Below are positions 8,568 through 15,619 of a DNA stretch of 39,808 nucleotides, in pieces. The DNA is taken from positions 1 through 39,808 of the forward strand of contig NZ_JAKREW010000040.1 of NCBI RefSeq assembly GCF_022347545.1. The letters are read 5' to 3'. The first letter of the stretch is position 1. Every line of letters begins with the position of its first letter. The position numbers were made by a program, and so were the translations under genes. The notes beneath the pieces were generated by a model. That model worked only from the letters and a program-made list of their open reading frames with translations. It ran no database searches and had not been told where the DNA came from. Origin of the DNA: Terribium retamae. GTDB lineage: Bacteria; Pseudomonadota; Alphaproteobacteria; Rhizobiales; Rhizobiaceae.

Positions 8568-8834
8568 ATGTCCCGCGACATGGTGCTCATGACCATCGCC
8601 TGTCCCGAGGGCGCGCCCGGTCTCGACCGGGCCGCTGAGCTCCTCGGCGTGCCTGCTGCCGAGATGGACAGGAGTTTCGGGGTGGTCGTCCTGGACCCGA
8701 AGAAAGGGCTCTATGCCGTCCAGGTCCACGAGACCGCCATCAAGGAGCGGCCGACGGCGGATGCCGGCAGTGAAACGGTAAAAGGTCCATTTTCCAACCC
8801 GCGGATCGCACCGTTCGGCCCGACGCGGAAATAG
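8568..8834 (+). CDS. Small unknown protein paired with subtilase
   Basis: An 88-residue soluble protein that I do not recognise. The frame is open back to 8445, but the ATG at 8568 is the sensible start because everything before it overlaps the subtilase end in another frame. The order of predicted elements is strand (MVLMTIAC), helix (GLDRAAELLG), strand (FGVVVLD), strand (GLYAVQV), then a disordered Pro/Gly tail. That order and the LYAVQV ending resemble the first half of an I9 propeptide/inhibitor domain. With its position 56 bases after the subtilase this suggests a trans-acting inhibitor or folding partner, but that is inference. No signal peptide. Confidence 0.65.
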   Translation: MSRDMVLMTIACPEGAPGLDRAAELLGVPAAEMDRSFGVVVLDPKKGLYAVQVHETAIKERPTADAGSETVKGPFSNPRIAPFGPTRK

Positions 8835-8888
8835 TGGAGCGGTTCGAGGAAACTGGCCCTGGCGCATACAATCGCCATACCAGAATGC

Positions 8889-10199
8889 CTATTTGGCTTT
8901 GCCTCCCAAGCCCTCCAGTTCCCGCTTGGCCTCGCTGAAGCGCGGCATGAGGTGTAGCGCTTTTTTCAGGTCTGCCCTGGCCTTGGCGGTTTCGCCCCTT
9001 TGGCGATGAGCTACGCCGCGACGGTAAAAAACCTCGGCATCATCGGGGCGAAGCTTCGCTGCTTCATCATAATCGGCGATTGCCATATCGGGCCGACCCT
9101 TCGAGGCGTGTATCACGCCGCGGTTGAGGCGTGCCTTGAACTGTTTCGGATTGAGTTCGAGCGCCTTATCCAGATCGGCGATCGCCTTGTCTGCCTGGCC
9201 AAGAACGAACAGCACCAAGGCGCGGCCGTTATAGCTGTCAGCGTCATCAGGATCGAGAAAGATCGCCTTGTCCATGTCGGCGAGACCGCGGTCGAACTGC
9301 TTCAGCGCTGCATAAGTGGCGCCGCGCCCACTGAAGGCGAGAGAGGAGCTCGGATCGATCTCGATCGCCTTGTCGAAATCGGCGAGGGCCGCGTCATAGT
9401 GGCCGGAAAAGGTATAAGCGTTGCCACGTGCGGCATAGACATTGGCGTGGTTCTTCACCCGCTGGTTGCCGGTCAATTCGATGGCCTGGCTGTAGTCGGC
9501 GATGGCTTCGTCGTGGCGTTCGAGTTGCGCATAGGCCTTCCCGCGCGTGTAGAATGCCTGGATGTTGCGCGGATCGAGGCTCACAGCCTTGCTGAGGTCG
9601 GCAATTGCCTTGTCGGGCTGGTTGGTCCTGAACCATGCATCGCCCCGTCCTTCGTAAAATACCGCGTTGTTCGGGGCGAGCTTGATGGCCTTGTCGTAAT
9701 CCGACAGGGCTTTGTCGAAACGCTCTTGCCGGGCATAGGCCATGGCGCGATTGCCGATGGCGTCAGCGTCGTCGGGGTTGATCTCGAGCGCCTTGTCCAG
9801 ATCGGCAAAGGCGAGATCGTATCTGCTGTTCAGCGTATAGGCCGCGGCACGGCCGCTATAGGCGCCGGCATAGCCGAGTTCGATTGAACGGCTGTAATCG
9901 GCGACGGCTTTGTCGAACTCTTCCGTACGCAGATAGACGGCGGCGCGGTTGTTGTAGGTTTCGGCGCGGCGCGGCATCAATCGGATCGCTTCACTGAAAT
10001 CGGCGATCGCTTTCTTGTACTCGCCCTTGCGGAACCAGATCGAAGCACGGTTGTGGCGTGCGACGACATCACTGGGATCGAGACGGAGATACATGTCCTC
10101 CTGCTCGAGCTGCTTGTCGAGGTCGGATTGCGCCTGCTGCGCCAGGGCAGGGGCGGCAAGGTGCGCCAGCACGAAAAGCGTCAAGCCTGTCCTTGTCAT
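8889..10199 (-). CDS. Secreted tetratricopeptide-repeat protein
   Basis: A 436-residue protein with a Sec signal peptide (MTRTGLTLFVLAHLAAPALAQQ), then about eleven to twelve consecutive 34-residue TPR units covering nearly the whole mature chain. Units carry the W/L-x-x-G-x-A-Y...A...F-x-K-A-I-x-x-x-P consensus, for instance YDLAFADLDKALEINPDDAD. TPR solenoids bind partner proteins, so a periplasmic scaffold role is likely, but no partner is visible. The frame extends 25 codons upstream; the start at 10199 is chosen because it begins the signal peptide and follows GGGAGG. The DHFR-like gene upstream is separated by a terminator at 10304-10346, so this gene is probably transcribed alone. Confidence 0.85.
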   Translation of the reverse strand: MTRTGLTLFVLAHLAAPALAQQAQSDLDKQLEQEDMYLRLDPSDVVARHNRASIWFRKGEYKKAIADFSEAIRLMPRRAETYNNRAAVYLRTEEFDKAVADYSRSIELGYAGAYSGRAAAYTLNSRYDLAFADLDKALEINPDDADAIGNRAMAYARQERFDKALSDYDKAIKLAPNNAVFYEGRGDAWFRTNQPDKAIADLSKAVSLDPRNIQAFYTRGKAYAQLERHDEAIADYSQAIELTGNQRVKNHANVYAARGNAYTFSGHYDAALADFDKAIEIDPSSSLAFSGRGATYAALKQFDRGLADMDKAIFLDPDDADSYNGRALVLFVLGQADKAIADLDKALELNPKQFKARLNRGVIHASKGRPDMAIADYDEAAKLRPDDAEVFYRRGVAHRQRGETAKARADLKKALHLMPRFSEAKRELEGLGGKAK

Positions 10200-10303
10200 C
10201 GGTGCGACCTCCCGTCCGGTCGGCGACCCGCTCCGCTCATTGGCAATGAGGCGCGGATACGTCTGCAAAATCAAGACCAGGACGGTTCGGGCGGTGACCT
10301 AGT

Positions 10304-10346
10304 ACAAAAACAAGAGCGGAGCGCTGATGAAGCGCCCCGTTCTTGT
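10304..10346 (-). terminator. Rho-independent terminator after the DHFR-like gene
   Basis: On the minus strand ACAAGAACGGGGCGCT pairs with AGCGCTCCGCTCTTGT (14 of 16 positions) around a 5-base loop and is followed by a T5 run within TTGTTTTTGT. It begins 25 bases after the stop codon of the dihydrofolate-reductase-like gene. Confidence 0.8.
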
Positions 10347-10371
10347 CGTACTCCTCGGGAAGATCAGGGTT

Positions 10372-11034
10372 TCAAGCCAGTTTTCTGCGGCGTTCCAGCT
10401 CGGCTTCGGTGGGCTCGGCCAGCGAGAAGTCGCCCGTCTTGACGGCGCCGTCCGGTTCGTAATTGGCCACGATCACGCCGCTCGGGTAGGACCTGGCCTT
10501 CACCAGTTTCAGGCCGGCTGGCGCGACGCCGTCGCCGAACAGTTTCTTGCCCTTGCCGAGCAGGACCGGGAAGGTCAGAACGCTGAGCTCGTCGACCAGG
10601 CCGTGCTTCCACAGGGTCTGCAGGAAATCGCCGGAGCCCTGCACCAGAAGGTCCGGCCCGTCTTCGCTCTTGAGTTTCTTCAACGCGGCGACGACGTCGG
10701 GCCCGAGCAACTGACTCTTTTGCCAGGCGAGTTCCGGTTTCGAGCGCGAGGCCACATATTTGGTGATGCTGTTGAAGCTGTCGGCGATCGCCTTGTCCGG
10801 GCCATCCGTTATGAAGGGCCAATGCGCGGCGAAGATGTCGTAGGTCTTGCGGCCAAGCAGCAGATCGTATGGCCGGCCGAAGATTTCATCCAGCGCCGCT
10901 CCCAGTTCCTCGTCGAAATGCGGCGCCACCCAGCCGCCGAACTTGAAGCCGCCGGTGGGGTCTTCCTGCGGGCCGCCCGGCGCCTGCATGACGCCGTCGA
11001 GGCTGACGAAGGTGGCGACGATGATCTTTCTCAT
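10372..11034 (-). CDS. Dihydrofolate reductase family protein (RibD C-terminal-like)
   Basis: A 220-residue protein of the DHFR/RibD-C fold, a NADPH-dependent reductase family often seen in stress or accessory loci rather than folate synthesis. The N-terminus MRKIIVATFVSLDGVMQAPGG is the standard family opening, VLLGKGKKLFGDG near residues 165-177 is the dinucleotide-binding end, and LLLGRKTYDIFAAHWP near 74-89 is also typical. The frame runs 50 codons further upstream; the start at 11034 is chosen because it has GGGAG just before it and matches the family N-terminus. It is separated from the oxidoreductase gene by about 160 bases. Substrate unknown. Confidence 0.88.
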   Translation of the reverse strand: MRKIIVATFVSLDGVMQAPGGPQEDPTGGFKFGGWVAPHFDEELGAALDEIFGRPYDLLLGRKTYDIFAAHWPFITDGPDKAIADSFNSITKYVASRSKPELAWQKSQLLGPDVVAALKKLKSEDGPDLLVQGSGDFLQTLWKHGLVDELSVLTFPVLLGKGKKLFGDGVAPAGLKLVKARSYPSGVIVANYEPDGAVKTGDFSLAEPTEAELERRRKLA

Positions 11035-11193
11035 GATGGTCTCCCAATGTCTCGTTCCCCGGCCAATTCCGAAGTCGGCCCTAGGACGGGCAGGCAGGCC
11101 CGGTTCCGACATGGAGGCAGAGAAAAATTCGTCGGCACCGGAGAGGGCGGGTGCCGTCCGGCGAAACAGGTGGCCGGACGGCACAGTAGCGCG

Positions 11194-12204
11194 TTAGCGG
11201 TCGGCGAGCTTGACCAGCATCTTGCCGGTGTTGTCGCCGCTGAACAGGCCAAGAAAAGCCTTCGGGGCACTGTCGAGACCGTCATGGACCGTATCGCGTG
11301 ACTTGACCTTGCCCTCCTTCAGCCAACCGATCATCGCGGCGGAGAATTCTGGATAGAGGTCGTAGTGATCGAGCACGATGAAGCCGCGCAGCGACAGCCG
11401 CTTGATGACGATGGCGGACAGGTGGTGCATGGTCTCGGAAGGCAGCTCGTCATTGTAACCAGCGATCATGCCGCAGACGACGATGCGGGCTGAATCCTTG
11501 GCGACCGCCAGCGCAGCATCGAGATGTTTGCCGCCGACATTGTCGAAATAGACGTCGAGGCCTTCGGGCGCGGCTTTGCGCAGCGCGGCGGTCAGGTCCT
11601 TGGCCGTCTTGTAGTTGATGACTTCGTCAGCGCCGAGTTCACCCACCCAGGCGACCTTGTCGTCGCTGCCTGCCGAGGCAATGACGCGCGCACCCTTGGC
11701 CTTGGCGATCTGGACCGCCATCGAACCGACCGCGCCGGCAGCAGCCGAGATGAAGACGGTTTCGCCCGATTTCAGTGCACCAAAACGTTCCAGGCCGACA
11801 AAGGCGGTGAAGCCCGGCACGCCGAGCGGACCCAGCCAGGCTTCGGCGGGTGCGGCGTCAAGATCGATCTTGGTGGCGGTGGTGGCGTCGATCACTGCAT
11901 GATCGCGCCAACCGGAGAAGTGGCTCACCACGTCGCCTTTGGCGAAATTTTCGGCTCGAGATTCTTCGACTACACCCACGGCCGCGCCTTCGAGTGGTTC
12001 GCCGACTTGGAAGGGCGCGATGTAGCTCGGCTGGTCGCGCATGCGGCCGCGCATATAGGGGTCGACCGACATCCACAGCGTCCGGACAAGCAATTGGCCG
12101 TCTGAAGGGGCGGGCAGGGAACGCCTGACCGAGCGGAACGTATCGAGGGTAGGTGCGCCGTTGGGACGGCTGTTCAATAGAATTTCCTGGGCTACAACAG
12201 ACAT
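11194..12204 (-). CDS. Zinc-independent NADP-dependent oxidoreductase (CurA/PTGR-like MDR)
   Basis: A 336-residue medium-chain reductase of the leukotriene B4 12-hydroxydehydrogenase/CurA group, which reduces the double bond of alpha,beta-unsaturated ketones or aldehydes with NADPH. Signatures are WMSVDPYMRGRM at residues 44-55, the Rossmann glycine motif AAAGAVGS at 154-161, and YFDNVGGKHLDAAL, which is typical of this subgroup. Structural and catalytic zinc ligands are absent, as expected. It is divergent from a TetR-family gene with two operator-like sites between them, so it is very likely the repressor's target. A role in removing reactive electrophiles is plausible but inferred. Confidence 0.92.
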   Translation of the reverse strand: MSVVAQEILLNSRPNGAPTLDTFRSVRRSLPAPSDGQLLVRTLWMSVDPYMRGRMRDQPSYIAPFQVGEPLEGAAVGVVEESRAENFAKGDVVSHFSGWRDHAVIDATTATKIDLDAAPAEAWLGPLGVPGFTAFVGLERFGALKSGETVFISAAAGAVGSMAVQIAKAKGARVIASAGSDDKVAWVGELGADEVINYKTAKDLTAALRKAAPEGLDVYFDNVGGKHLDAALAVAKDSARIVVCGMIAGYNDELPSETMHHLSAIVIKRLSLRGFIVLDHYDLYPEFSAAMIGWLKEGKVKSRDTVHDGLDSAPKAFLGLFSGDNTGKMLVKLADR

Positions 12205-12219
12205 CGAGTGTCTCCTATA

Positions 12220-12260
12220 TTACGAATAGTAAGCTACTATACGTAACTTACGATTGGTAA
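12220..12260. promoter_or_regulatory. Twin TetR-type operators
   Basis: TTACGAATAGTAA (12220-12232) and TTACGATTGGTAA (12248-12260) are two copies of TTACGA-N3-GTAA, each a dyad with TTAC and GTAA arms. Their starts are 28 bases apart, with a TACGTA palindrome (12240-12245) between them. They fill the AT-rich gap between the divergent oxidoreductase and TetR genes, so one dimer pair could control both promoters. Confidence 0.75.
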
Positions 12261-12314
12261 CATAATCGGTTGGGTGTGCCGTTCAAGCGACCGTCGAAAA
12301 GAATTTGGTGCAAG

Positions 12315-12911
12315 ATGAACCAGGGCGTGACGAAGAGGCTGACCAAGGCCGACCGGCGCCAGCAATTGCTGGAGACGGCCCGCCATGTCATCGGTGACGA
12401 AGGAACGGATGCGCTGACGCTCGGGCGTCTGGCTGAGCGCGCCGGCGTGTCGAAGCCGATCGCATACGAGCACTTCGGCACCCGTGCCGGGCTGCTGATC
12501 GCCCTGTGCGATGCCTATAATGACCGCCAACTCGCGGCCCAGGCCAGCATATTGGAAGCAGGCGGAGATACGGTGGAGGCCGTCTCGCATATCTTTGCCT
12601 CGACCTATGTCGGTTGCGTGCTCGACATGGGGCCGGAAATGGGGGCGACCTTTGCAGCCCTTGCCGCGACCGAGGAGACGGCAGCGTTCCGCCAGGCGCT
12701 GCGAGACGGCTATGTCGAACGTTACCGTCGCGCCTTCGGCCGTCTCATCGACCTCGACCCGGCTATAGCGGACGCGCTCTATAAGGGGCTTCTGGGGGCG
12801 GCCGAGGCGCTGGCGCAGGATGCGGCTGCAGGACGCTTGACGCGCGAGGAGGCGGTGGAGGCATTGACCCGTATCTTTTCGACGACGCTGAAGCCCTATG
12901 AGCGCAAATAG
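12315..12911 (+). CDS. TetR/AcrR family transcriptional regulator
   Basis: A 198-residue one-component repressor. The helix-turn-helix lies at about residues 20-65: RQQLLETARHVIGDEG, then LTLGRLAERAGVSKPIAYEHFGTRAGLL, a textbook TetR N-terminus. The C-terminal three quarters are the variable all-helical ligand and dimer domain. An upstream TTG at 12270 would add 15 unrelated residues reaching toward the operators, so ATG 12315 is preferred, although its ribosome site is weak. It is divergent from the CurA-like oxidoreductase and likely represses both itself and that gene through the sites at 12220-12260. Inducer unknown, perhaps the enzyme's substrate. Confidence 0.9.
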   Translation: MNQGVTKRLTKADRRQQLLETARHVIGDEGTDALTLGRLAERAGVSKPIAYEHFGTRAGLLIALCDAYNDRQLAAQASILEAGGDTVEAVSHIFASTYVGCVLDMGPEMGATFAALAATEETAAFRQALRDGYVERYRRAFGRLIDLDPAIADALYKGLLGAAEALAQDAAAGRLTREEAVEALTRIFSTTLKPYERK

Positions 12912-13081
12912 GCAAGACCGCACCGGGACAGTGCCGCATCGGGCACGACACCGTTCAGCGCTACATCAAACGTGATTGTTCCTGCTGTTAGGGATGCTGG
13001 ACAAGCGTCTGGGCCGGGCTCATGCTCCGGCTTAGGCGTAGTGCGGAGGACAGGCCGGCCATAACCGACAGGAGGCCAGCC

Positions 13082-13507
13082 ATGAAACACCACACCATCG
13101 ACCAACTTAAACAGGTCGCACACATAGATACTGCCAGGCGCAATCCTATGTCGAGGGCAGAGCGCTTGACCCGCTGGGCGGAACTTCTCGAGGCGGAGCC
13201 GCATCGACGTCTCGCCACGTTGCACCAGACGGAGTACCAGGCGCTCAGTGTCCGCAGGACCATGCGCTGTGCCGGGTCGCCGATCTCGGTCGCATTCGAA
13301 GATCCGATCCTGCGCGAGCAAGGCCTGGCCGACGATACCTATGGCGAGGCGAAACGGTTTTTCGAGCTGACCGACGCTCAATTGCACGGAGCGCTCTGCT
13401 ATTGTCACTATGGCGCGACCGTGCAGGCAGCCACGGCTGCTCGGCACGTCCGTGCCGCGATGAAGCCGGGTCTGTTCAGGCGATTGCAGGCATTCTTCAT
13501 TCGATAG
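13082..13507 (+). CDS. Conserved hypothetical protein of rhizobia
   Basis: A 141-residue soluble, helix-rich protein with no signal peptide. I believe homologues occur in other Mesorhizobium and Bradyrhizobium genomes, with conserved SRAERLTRWAELLEAEPHRRL and SPISVAFEDPILR blocks, but their function is not known to me. The C-terminal part has two cysteines and a histidine in CYCHYG that could bind a metal or cofactor. ATG 13082 is preceded by AGGAGG with normal spacing; the frame is open 20 codons further back without a better start. Neighbours are a TetR gene upstream and a GNAT-like gene downstream, each more than 150 bases away, so it is probably a single-gene unit. Confidence 0.75.
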   Translation: MKHHTIDQLKQVAHIDTARRNPMSRAERLTRWAELLEAEPHRRLATLHQTEYQALSVRRTMRCAGSPISVAFEDPILREQGLADDTYGEAKRFFELTDAQLHGALCYCHYGATVQAATAARHVRAAMKPGLFRRLQAFFIR

Positions 13508-13679
13508 GCACGGCGTCAACCTGCCGAGTGCGGAAGCCTGCCGGGGGTGGGCCAATCGAGACCGGTCCCGCCTGTGGACATGCCCGGTTCAAACACCTCC
13601 ATCGATCCTGCCGCTGGCAATTGTGAGTTGCCCGGCAGCATCCTGGCGGTTAGCGTCCCGCTCCTTGAAGGAGCGAGCA

Positions 13680-14111
13680 ATGGATTATCGAACAGCGACC
13701 CCAGCCGATCTTGCCGAGATCTTTCGCAACCTCTCTCTGCGCATGGCGGACCAGTACACCGCAGCCGGACTGAACATCGAGGACGCGAAGGATGAATTCC
13801 TCATGAGCTTGAAGGAAGGCCGGGCTCATACCCTGCTGGATGACGGAAACCCCGTCGCCATCATTGCCTGGCGAGAAGTCGGTGACGCTGCGCAGACCGC
13901 ATTCGCGGCGCACGAAAGCTTCTTCTCACGTTCGAGCGTTCGATTTTGCAAAGCGCATATCCGGCGCATCCAGGAGCTTTGCGGCAACCTGCCGATCGAT
14001 TCGTTCAGCTGGTCGGATCGGCCCGAAATCGCCAAATGGTTCAAGGTCCTAGGCTTCCGCGAGAAGGGCAGGGAGAACGGCTATACGGTCTATGAGCTGG
14101 ACCGGGCGTAA
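13680..14111 (+). CDS. GNAT-like acetyltransferase-fold protein
   Basis: A 143-residue protein whose N-terminus MDYRTATPADLAEIFRNLSLRM and C-terminus IAKWFKVLGFREKGRENGYTVYEL match the first and last parts of the acetyltransferase fold. The central part lacks a clear R/Q-x-x-G-x-G/A acetyl-CoA loop. It may therefore belong to a degenerate group, such as the phage Gp13-like branch, and acetyl transfer should not be assumed. The start is ATG 13680, behind AAGGAG; an upstream alternative at 13623 has no ribosome site. A hairpin at 14156-14176 follows the gene. No functional tie to its neighbours is visible. Confidence 0.65.
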   Translation: MDYRTATPADLAEIFRNLSLRMADQYTAAGLNIEDAKDEFLMSLKEGRAHTLLDDGNPVAIIAWREVGDAAQTAFAAHESFFSRSSVRFCKAHIRRIQELCGNLPIDSFSWSDRPEIAKWFKVLGFREKGRENGYTVYELDRA

Positions 14112-14155
14112 CACTGCGTCCTCACGAACTCTGATGCGGATTCTTCATTTGTGAC

Positions 14156-14176
14156 GGCGAGAAACCAGTTCTCGCC
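14156..14176 (+). terminator. Hairpin after the GNAT-like gene
   Basis: GGCGAGAA pairs perfectly with TTCTCGCC around the loop ACCAG. It lies 45 bases after the GNAT-like stop and before the DUF982 gene. The following CGTTTCCC is only weakly T-rich, so termination is plausible but not certain. Confidence 0.45.
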
Positions 14177-14221
14177 CGTTTCCCATAGTGGAATGAAAGC
14201 TCACATGAGGAACCCAGTTAA

Positions 14222-14500
14222 ATGGCGAATCCGAAATTCGACCGCCCCGTACCCATCCGCATCGACGATCCACGCAATGTGCAAAGCGCACAGGATGCCT
14301 ATGACATTCTGACCCACTGGCAGGGCATTCCCGACCTCGACCATACCGGCGCCATCGCGGTGTGTTGTAAAGCGTTCAAAGGTCAACGCAGCGGCAAGGA
14401 AGCACGATTGGCCTTTCAACGCTTTGCCCTGAACAACGGTATCCTGGCCGACGATGCGGCTACGACGAACTCCTCTTCGGGCAGCTCCCGCCAGCGCTGA
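14222..14500 (+). CDS. DUF982 domain protein
   Basis: A 92-residue protein matching DUF982, a small domain largely limited to Rhizobiales. The family pattern is visible as KFDRPVPIRIDDP (strand), NVQSAQDAYDILTHWQG (helix with the W), then HTGAIAVCCKAFKGQRSGKEARLAFQRFALNNGIL, which corresponds to the A..aC..AL.G..s...AR.AF..A motif. Function is unknown; several rhizobial paralogues usually exist per genome. ATG 14222 follows GAGGAAC about eight bases upstream. An EcfG-type promoter begins 65 bases after the stop, so the next gene is controlled separately. Confidence 0.82.
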   Translation: MANPKFDRPVPIRIDDPRNVQSAQDAYDILTHWQGIPDLDHTGAIAVCCKAFKGQRSGKEARLAFQRFALNNGILADDAATTNSSSGSSRQR

Positions 14501-14564
14501 GGGTCGACCTCGGGCCCGACCTTCCTGGAAATTTCGGCTGCTTGGGACTCGGCTGCAACTTTTT

Positions 14565-14589
14565 GGAACCGGCCCGCAGCCGGATCGTT
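14565..14589 (+). promoter_or_regulatory. EcfG-type general stress promoter (GGAAC-N16-CGTT)
   Basis: GGAAC at 14565-14569 and CGTT at 14586-14589 are separated by exactly 16 bases. This is the consensus for the alphaproteobacterial general stress sigma factor (EcfG/RpoE2, GGAAC-N16-17-CGTT). Transcription would start near 14596, about 18 bases before the microprotein ATG at 14614, so the match is also well placed. Confidence 0.75.
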
Positions 14590-14613
14590 CCCCATTTTTC
14601 GATGGGGAACACG

Positions 14614-14703
14614 ATGATGTCTGTGAAGCTTTACTGGACAATTTATACGGCTTGCCTGGTCGCCGGCATGAGCGTTGCAACGATCATGGTCGTATCCTGG
14701 TAG
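14614..14703 (+). CDS. 29-residue single-span membrane microprotein
   Basis: A 29-residue ORF (ATG ATG at 14614/14617, stop TAG 14701-14703). It has a short polar start, MMSVK, then one continuous hydrophobic stretch, LYWTIYTACLVAGMSVATIM followed by VVSW, long enough for a single membrane helix. GGGGA (14604-14607 and the next base) sits 5 bases before the ATG as a ribosome site. An EcfG-type promoter lies directly upstream at the right distance. Membrane microproteins of this size are often missed by gene callers and commonly modulate larger membrane proteins. Homology and function are unknown to me. The next gene (GFA family) begins 37 bases later and may share the transcript. Confidence 0.6.
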   Translation: MMSVKLYWTIYTACLVAGMSVATIMVVSW

Positions 14704-14740
14704 GCGACCGGCCGCGCCGACTGTTTCGAGAGACTCGATC

Positions 14741-15178
14741 ATGGACCATATCCGGCGCGGCCGCTGTTTTTGCGGTGCCATCGAGGCGGAATTGAGCGGG
14801 GACCCGTTCTGGATCTGTTACGATCACGATGATGATTGCCGGCGTGCGATCGGCAGCCCGCTTACCATCTGGGTCGGGTATCGCGCGAAACAATTCAAAT
14901 TGGTGAAAGGGAAACCGAAAACCTTTTCCAGGACACGAGGGGTCGTCCGCTCCTTCTGCGGGGATTGCGGTACTTCGATCGGTTATCGCGATGAAGGGCT
15001 GTCGGACGAACTTTATCTCAGCATCGGCTTCATGGACGCTCCCGAGACGTTCCGTCCACTTGCACATGCCTATTGGGATCTCAGGCTCCCCTTCATCTCG
15101 ATGGACGACGGTCTACCCAGGATCGACACCTATTCGAGACCGCGGGATCCGAATTTCGGCAATCCGAGAGATCGGTGA
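14741..15178 (+). CDS. GFA family zinc protein, second copy
   Basis: A 145-residue GFA/CENP-V fold protein, distinct from the one at 2827. It keeps C9-x-C11 and the C73-x-x-C76 pair in SFCGDCGTSIGY. The middle site reads C26-Y-D-H-D-D-D-C33-R-R instead of the usual C-H-C-x-x-C-R-R, so one zinc ligand must differ, with H29 or an Asp as possible replacements. Start ATG 14741 follows GAGAGA; the open frame before it is not supported. The 3' end overlaps a convergent membrane-protein gene by 49 bases. It could be co-transcribed with the stress-promoter microprotein. Substrate unknown. Confidence 0.82.
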   Translation: MDHIRRGRCFCGAIEAELSGDPFWICYDHDDDCRRAIGSPLTIWVGYRAKQFKLVKGKPKTFSRTRGVVRSFCGDCGTSIGYRDEGLSDELYLSIGFMDAPETFRPLAHAYWDLRLPFISMDDGLPRIDTYSRPRDPNFGNPRDR

Positions 15179-15501
15179 CGGGTTTGCATGAAGCCTGCGG
15201 CACTCGCGCGGCTGAATGAGGCTGCACGCCTGCGGTGGCGCAACCAAAGCAGGCCGATGTTGAGCGCAAAGCCGGCCGCGAGCCCGGCCAGCCAGATGTT
15301 GGTGACGATCCTGGCGAGTGCCTGCGCCGTATAATCGCCGCTGTAGCGATATTCTTGCCAAATCCAGAAACACGAGATGAGGAAGGCCAGGACGGCGACG
15401 GCCAGCAGGGTCGTCAGCCAGTTCCGCATGGCCAGGGTGCTTATAAACGGGATGAGAAGGATCACGGTTCCCGCAATCCAGAACGTGAGTTCCATTGCCA
15501 T
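15130..15501 (-). CDS. Small membrane protein, three predicted helices
   Basis: A 123-residue protein with hydrophobic segments ELTFWIAGTVILLIPFISTL, WLTTLLAVAVLAFLISCFWI and IVTNIWLAGLAAGFALNIGL, so probably three inner-membrane helices and a basic cytoplasmic tail (LRHRRRAASFSR). I do not recognise the family. Of three in-frame starts (15525, 15501, 15495) the one at 15501 is chosen because GGAGG lies 5 bases before it. The last 49 bases overlap the convergent GFA gene, so the C-terminal 16 residues are forced by that overlap and may not be conserved. Confidence 0.62.
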   Translation of the reverse strand: MAMELTFWIAGTVILLIPFISTLAMRNWLTTLLAVAVLAFLISCFWIWQEYRYSGDYTAQALARIVTNIWLAGLAAGFALNIGLLWLRHRRRAASFSRASAAGFMQTRHRSLGLPKFGSRGLE

Positions 15502-15619
15502 TCCCGCCTCCGTGATCGCTCCCATGCCCGGCCCTGGCCGCGTGTTCCATGCCGGGACATGGCCGCCAGGGCATCCTTTCTGTACAGGAGTGCCGCAAGG
15601 CGCGATGTGAAGCGCTTCA

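Noticed and set aside
12896..13555. 219-residue minus-strand frame over the hypothetical gene at 13082
   Set aside because: The plus-strand gene has a strong ribosome site and family-like sequence; the minus frame has neither.
13680..14111. Prophage remnant suggested by a Gp13-like acetyltransferase
   Set aside because: No integrase, structural, lysis or attachment sequences nearby; one weak fold-level resemblance is not enough.
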